Positions 6,242-7,856 of a stretch of DNA of 7,856 bases are shown piece by piece. Every line of letters starts with the position of its first letter. The first letter of the stretch is position 1. The notes beneath the pieces are model-generated. The model was not told the origin of the DNA and made no database searches. It saw only the letters and a program-made list of their open reading frames with translations. Origin of the DNA: Pseudohongiella sp. (lineage in GTDB: Bacteria > Pseudomonadota > Gammaproteobacteria > Pseudomonadales > Pseudohongiellaceae). A program made the position numbers and the translations under genes. The DNA is taken from assembly GCA_030652635.1 (NCBI GenBank), contig JAUSPW010000506.1, forward strand, positions 1-7,856, given 5' to 3'.

Positions 6242-7720
6242 ATGTATATGCGAATTCTCTTTGTGCTGGGGATGTTGATCACCAGCCCGCTGCAGACACT
6301 TGCCCAGAGTACTGTTTTGCAGCCACCGGAGATTGTGCTGGTGCCTATCAGTGCCTTGCACCCCACCCAGGCCTATATTGCTTACGATCAGGTCAACTAT
6401 ACGCTGCAACGGTATCGAATCGATCAACAAAAGTTATTTGATGATCTGTGCGAAAACCGGGGTCAGGGCGATGAGTCAGTCTTCACGGCCCAATCTGACC
6501 CTCGTGATGCCAGCAGTTACAGTTGTCGAGCAAGCGAATCTGTTGGTGCCCGTCCTCAGGATATGAAAACCGCAGTCCGTGGACCCGGTGGTCAGCTCTA
6601 TCTCACTGACGGTCATCATACCTTCAGTATATTTCAGGATTTTGACGCACTTGGGCCCAACACCGAAGTCGCTGTTGTGGTCACACATGACCGCACTGGT
6701 CTGAGCGAGGAAGCGTTCTGGCAGTGGTTACAGGACAGTAATCTGACGTGGTTATTCAACGTTGAAGGCCAACCTATCAACAAAGAGCAGATCCCTGCCG
6801 GGTTTGGTCGTAATACACTGGCGGATGATCCCTACCGCGCGGCCATGTACTTTTTGCGCGACCTGGTCTGGGAACGGCCACAGCCCGCGTTGCCATTTGC
6901 AGAATTCTATTGGGCGCAGCATGTTCGCTCGCAACCACACTTGCAGCTGCCAGCACTGGACTCGCCAGTTGCGTACTTGCGTTGGCTGGAGCGCATCAGC
7001 GGCCATCTACTGGCATTGCCAGCCGATACAGCCATCGGGCCTGATGGGCAAGGCCCGGATGCCATGGGCCGCATGGCGCTGACCGAGGTCAAGGACATTG
7101 CCGAATTGTTGTGCGACGACGGCGCACCGGGCAGGCTGGCGCTGGCTTTGGCCGCGCGCGGCATTGCAGCGGGGTGTGCGGATCTGGGCTATCACAGCGA
7201 GCAGGCAGTGATTGTTGACGCTTCGCCCCAGTCTGATGCCTTGAAGGCGGTGATTGAAATTCCGGCGGGTAGTGTGCAGAAATGGCAGATGGATAAGGCG
7301 CAACCGGGCATGCTTGAGTGGGAGCGCGAAGCCGATGTGATGACGGGTGGCACGCGACTACGAAACATTCAGTACCTGCCTTATCCGTTTAACTACGGCG
7401 CACTCCCCGGGACGCTGGCTGCCCGTGAACAAGGCGGCGACGGTGATCCGTTGGACGTGCTGGTGCTGGGGCCGGCTTTGCCACAAGGTGCCTCAGTCGA
7501 TGTTCGTGTATTGGGCACTCTGGTGATGTTGGATAACGGTGAGCAAGACGACAAATTGCTGGCGGTCTTAATTGATGATCCGCTCTACGCGGATACCCAC
7601 ACATTGGCCGATCTGAACCAACAATTTCCCGGTATCACCAGCATCATCGAAACCTGGTTCCGCAACTACAAAGGTGCGTCAGGTAGCGTCACCGGCCTGC
7701 AGTGGCAGGAATGGCAATGA
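6242..7720 (+). CDS. exported fusion: ParB-like (ParBc_2 type) domain + family I inorganic pyrophosphatase domain
   Basis: This 492-residue, probably periplasmic protein starts with the signal peptide MYMRILFVLGMLITSPLQ and a cleavage site after Leu-Ala (21/22). Residues about 30-270 match the putative ParB-like family ParBc_2 (ParB/sulfiredoxin fold): HPTQAYIAYDQV, QLYLTDGHHTF (Asp123-His126), DDPYRAAMY (195-203), PFAEFYWA (218-225). Residues about 336-477 are a family I soluble pyrophosphatase, which splits PPi to two phosphates with Mg2+. The signature DGDPLDVL gives Asp400, Asp402 and Asp405; Glu339, Lys347, Arg374, Tyr381, Tyr385, Asp431, Asp436, Lys438, Tyr476 and Lys477 fill the other conserved places. 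The Glu after Lys347 (E. coli Glu31) is Gln349. FNYGALPGT, LDNGEQDDK and WFRNYK look eukaryotic-like. Four cysteines (70, 95, 291, 312) could form two disulfides. The combined function is unknown; catalysis is inferred, not shown. Confidence 0.85.
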   Translation: MYMRILFVLGMLITSPLQTLAQSTVLQPPEIVLVPISALHPTQAYIAYDQVNYTLQRYRIDQQKLFDDLCENRGQGDESVFTAQSDPRDASSYSCRASESVGARPQDMKTAVRGPGGQLYLTDGHHTFSIFQDFDALGPNTEVAVVVTHDRTGLSEEAFWQWLQDSNLTWLFNVEGQPINKEQIPAGFGRNTLADDPYRAAMYFLRDLVWERPQPALPFAEFYWAQHVRSQPHLQLPALDSPVAYLRWLERISGHLLALPADTAIGPDGQGPDAMGRMALTEVKDIAELLCDDGAPGRLALALAARGIAAGCADLGYHSEQAVIVDASPQSDALKAVIEIPAGSVQKWQMDKAQPGMLEWEREADVMTGGTRLRNIQYLPYPFNYGALPGTLAAREQGGDGDPLDVLVLGPALPQGASVDVRVLGTLVMLDNGEQDDKLLAVLIDDPLYADTHTLADLNQQFPGITSIIETWFRNYKGASGSVTGLQWQEWQ

Positions 7721-7764
7721 TGGGGTAGTCTGGCGGCAGCATCAAAAAATTAAACGAGACTGCC

Positions 7765-7856
7765 ATGACAACAAAAAAATTATCTTGCACCTCCTCACCC
7801 TTCATCGTGCGCAGCGCGGCCGTCACCCTTGCCGTTGCTGTGTTCTCGTGTTTGTT
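7765..7856 (+). CDS. N-terminus of an exported protein or lipoprotein, cut by window edge
   Basis: Thirty codons are visible before the window ends. The product begins Met-Thr-Thr-Lys-Lys, continues through a Ser/Thr stretch and Arg16, and enters a hydrophobic run AAVTLAVAVFSC. That is the shape of a signal peptide; Cys29 in VFSC could be a lipobox, although Phe at -2 is unusual. It begins 44 bp after the ParB-pyrophosphatase stop, with only a weak GAG upstream, and may share that transcript. The intervening 44 bp contain no hairpin with a T-tract. Nothing can be said about function. Confidence 0.55.
   Translation, partial: MTTKKLSCTSSPFIVRSAAVTLAVAVFSCL

Noticed and set aside
7721..7764. 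Intrinsic terminator after the ParB-pyrophosphatase gene
   Set aside because: The 44-bp gap has an A-run but no adjacent GC-rich stem followed by T residues on the plus strand.

Overview
The window looks like chromosomal DNA of a free-living, probably marine or hydrocarbon-associated gammaproteobacterium. This is an inference from gene content: a FabV-type enoyl-ACP reductase, a CYP153-type alkane-hydroxylase P450 with its own ferredoxin, a bacterial Notum/pectin-acetylesterase-like lipoprotein and a SIRT4-like sirtuin. Base composition is moderate and even, genes are tightly packed, and I see no mobile elements, tRNA/rRNA genes or CRISPR arrays.

Layout. Positions 1-1022 (+) hold the 3' part of fabV, followed 3 bp later by an exported S41-family peptidase (1026-2255, +). 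The peptidase converges on, and overlaps by 14 bp, a leftward pair transcribed from about 3845: a [2Fe-2S] ferredoxin (3525-3845, -) and a CYP153-like cytochrome P450 (2242-3498, -). A 221-bp divergent intergenic region (3846-4066) follows, with two small dyads. A lipoprotein esterase (4067-5275, +) converges with a 3-bp gap on a SIRT4-like sirtuin (5279-6151, -). A 90-bp divergent region (6152-6241) then leads to an exported two-domain protein (6242-7720, +). The window ends in the first 30 codons of another exported protein or lipoprotein (7765 to the edge, +).

How the genes may work together. The ferredoxin and P450 form a clear functional unit: electron delivery to a terminal hydroxylase of medium-chain alkanes or fatty acids. 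The matching ferredoxin reductase is not in the window. FabV supplies the last reduction step of fatty-acid elongation, so the left half has a lipid theme, but nothing shows joint regulation with the P450. The right half holds unrelated housekeeping-like or envelope genes.

The most unusual item is the 6242-7720 gene. It has a signal peptide, a ParB-like (ParBc_2 type, ParB/sulfiredoxin fold) domain and a C-terminal family I inorganic pyrophosphatase domain that resembles the eukaryotic rather than the E. coli form. The pyrophosphatase catalytic set is nearly complete, with one acidic residue replaced by Gln. I do not know of a described function for this architecture.
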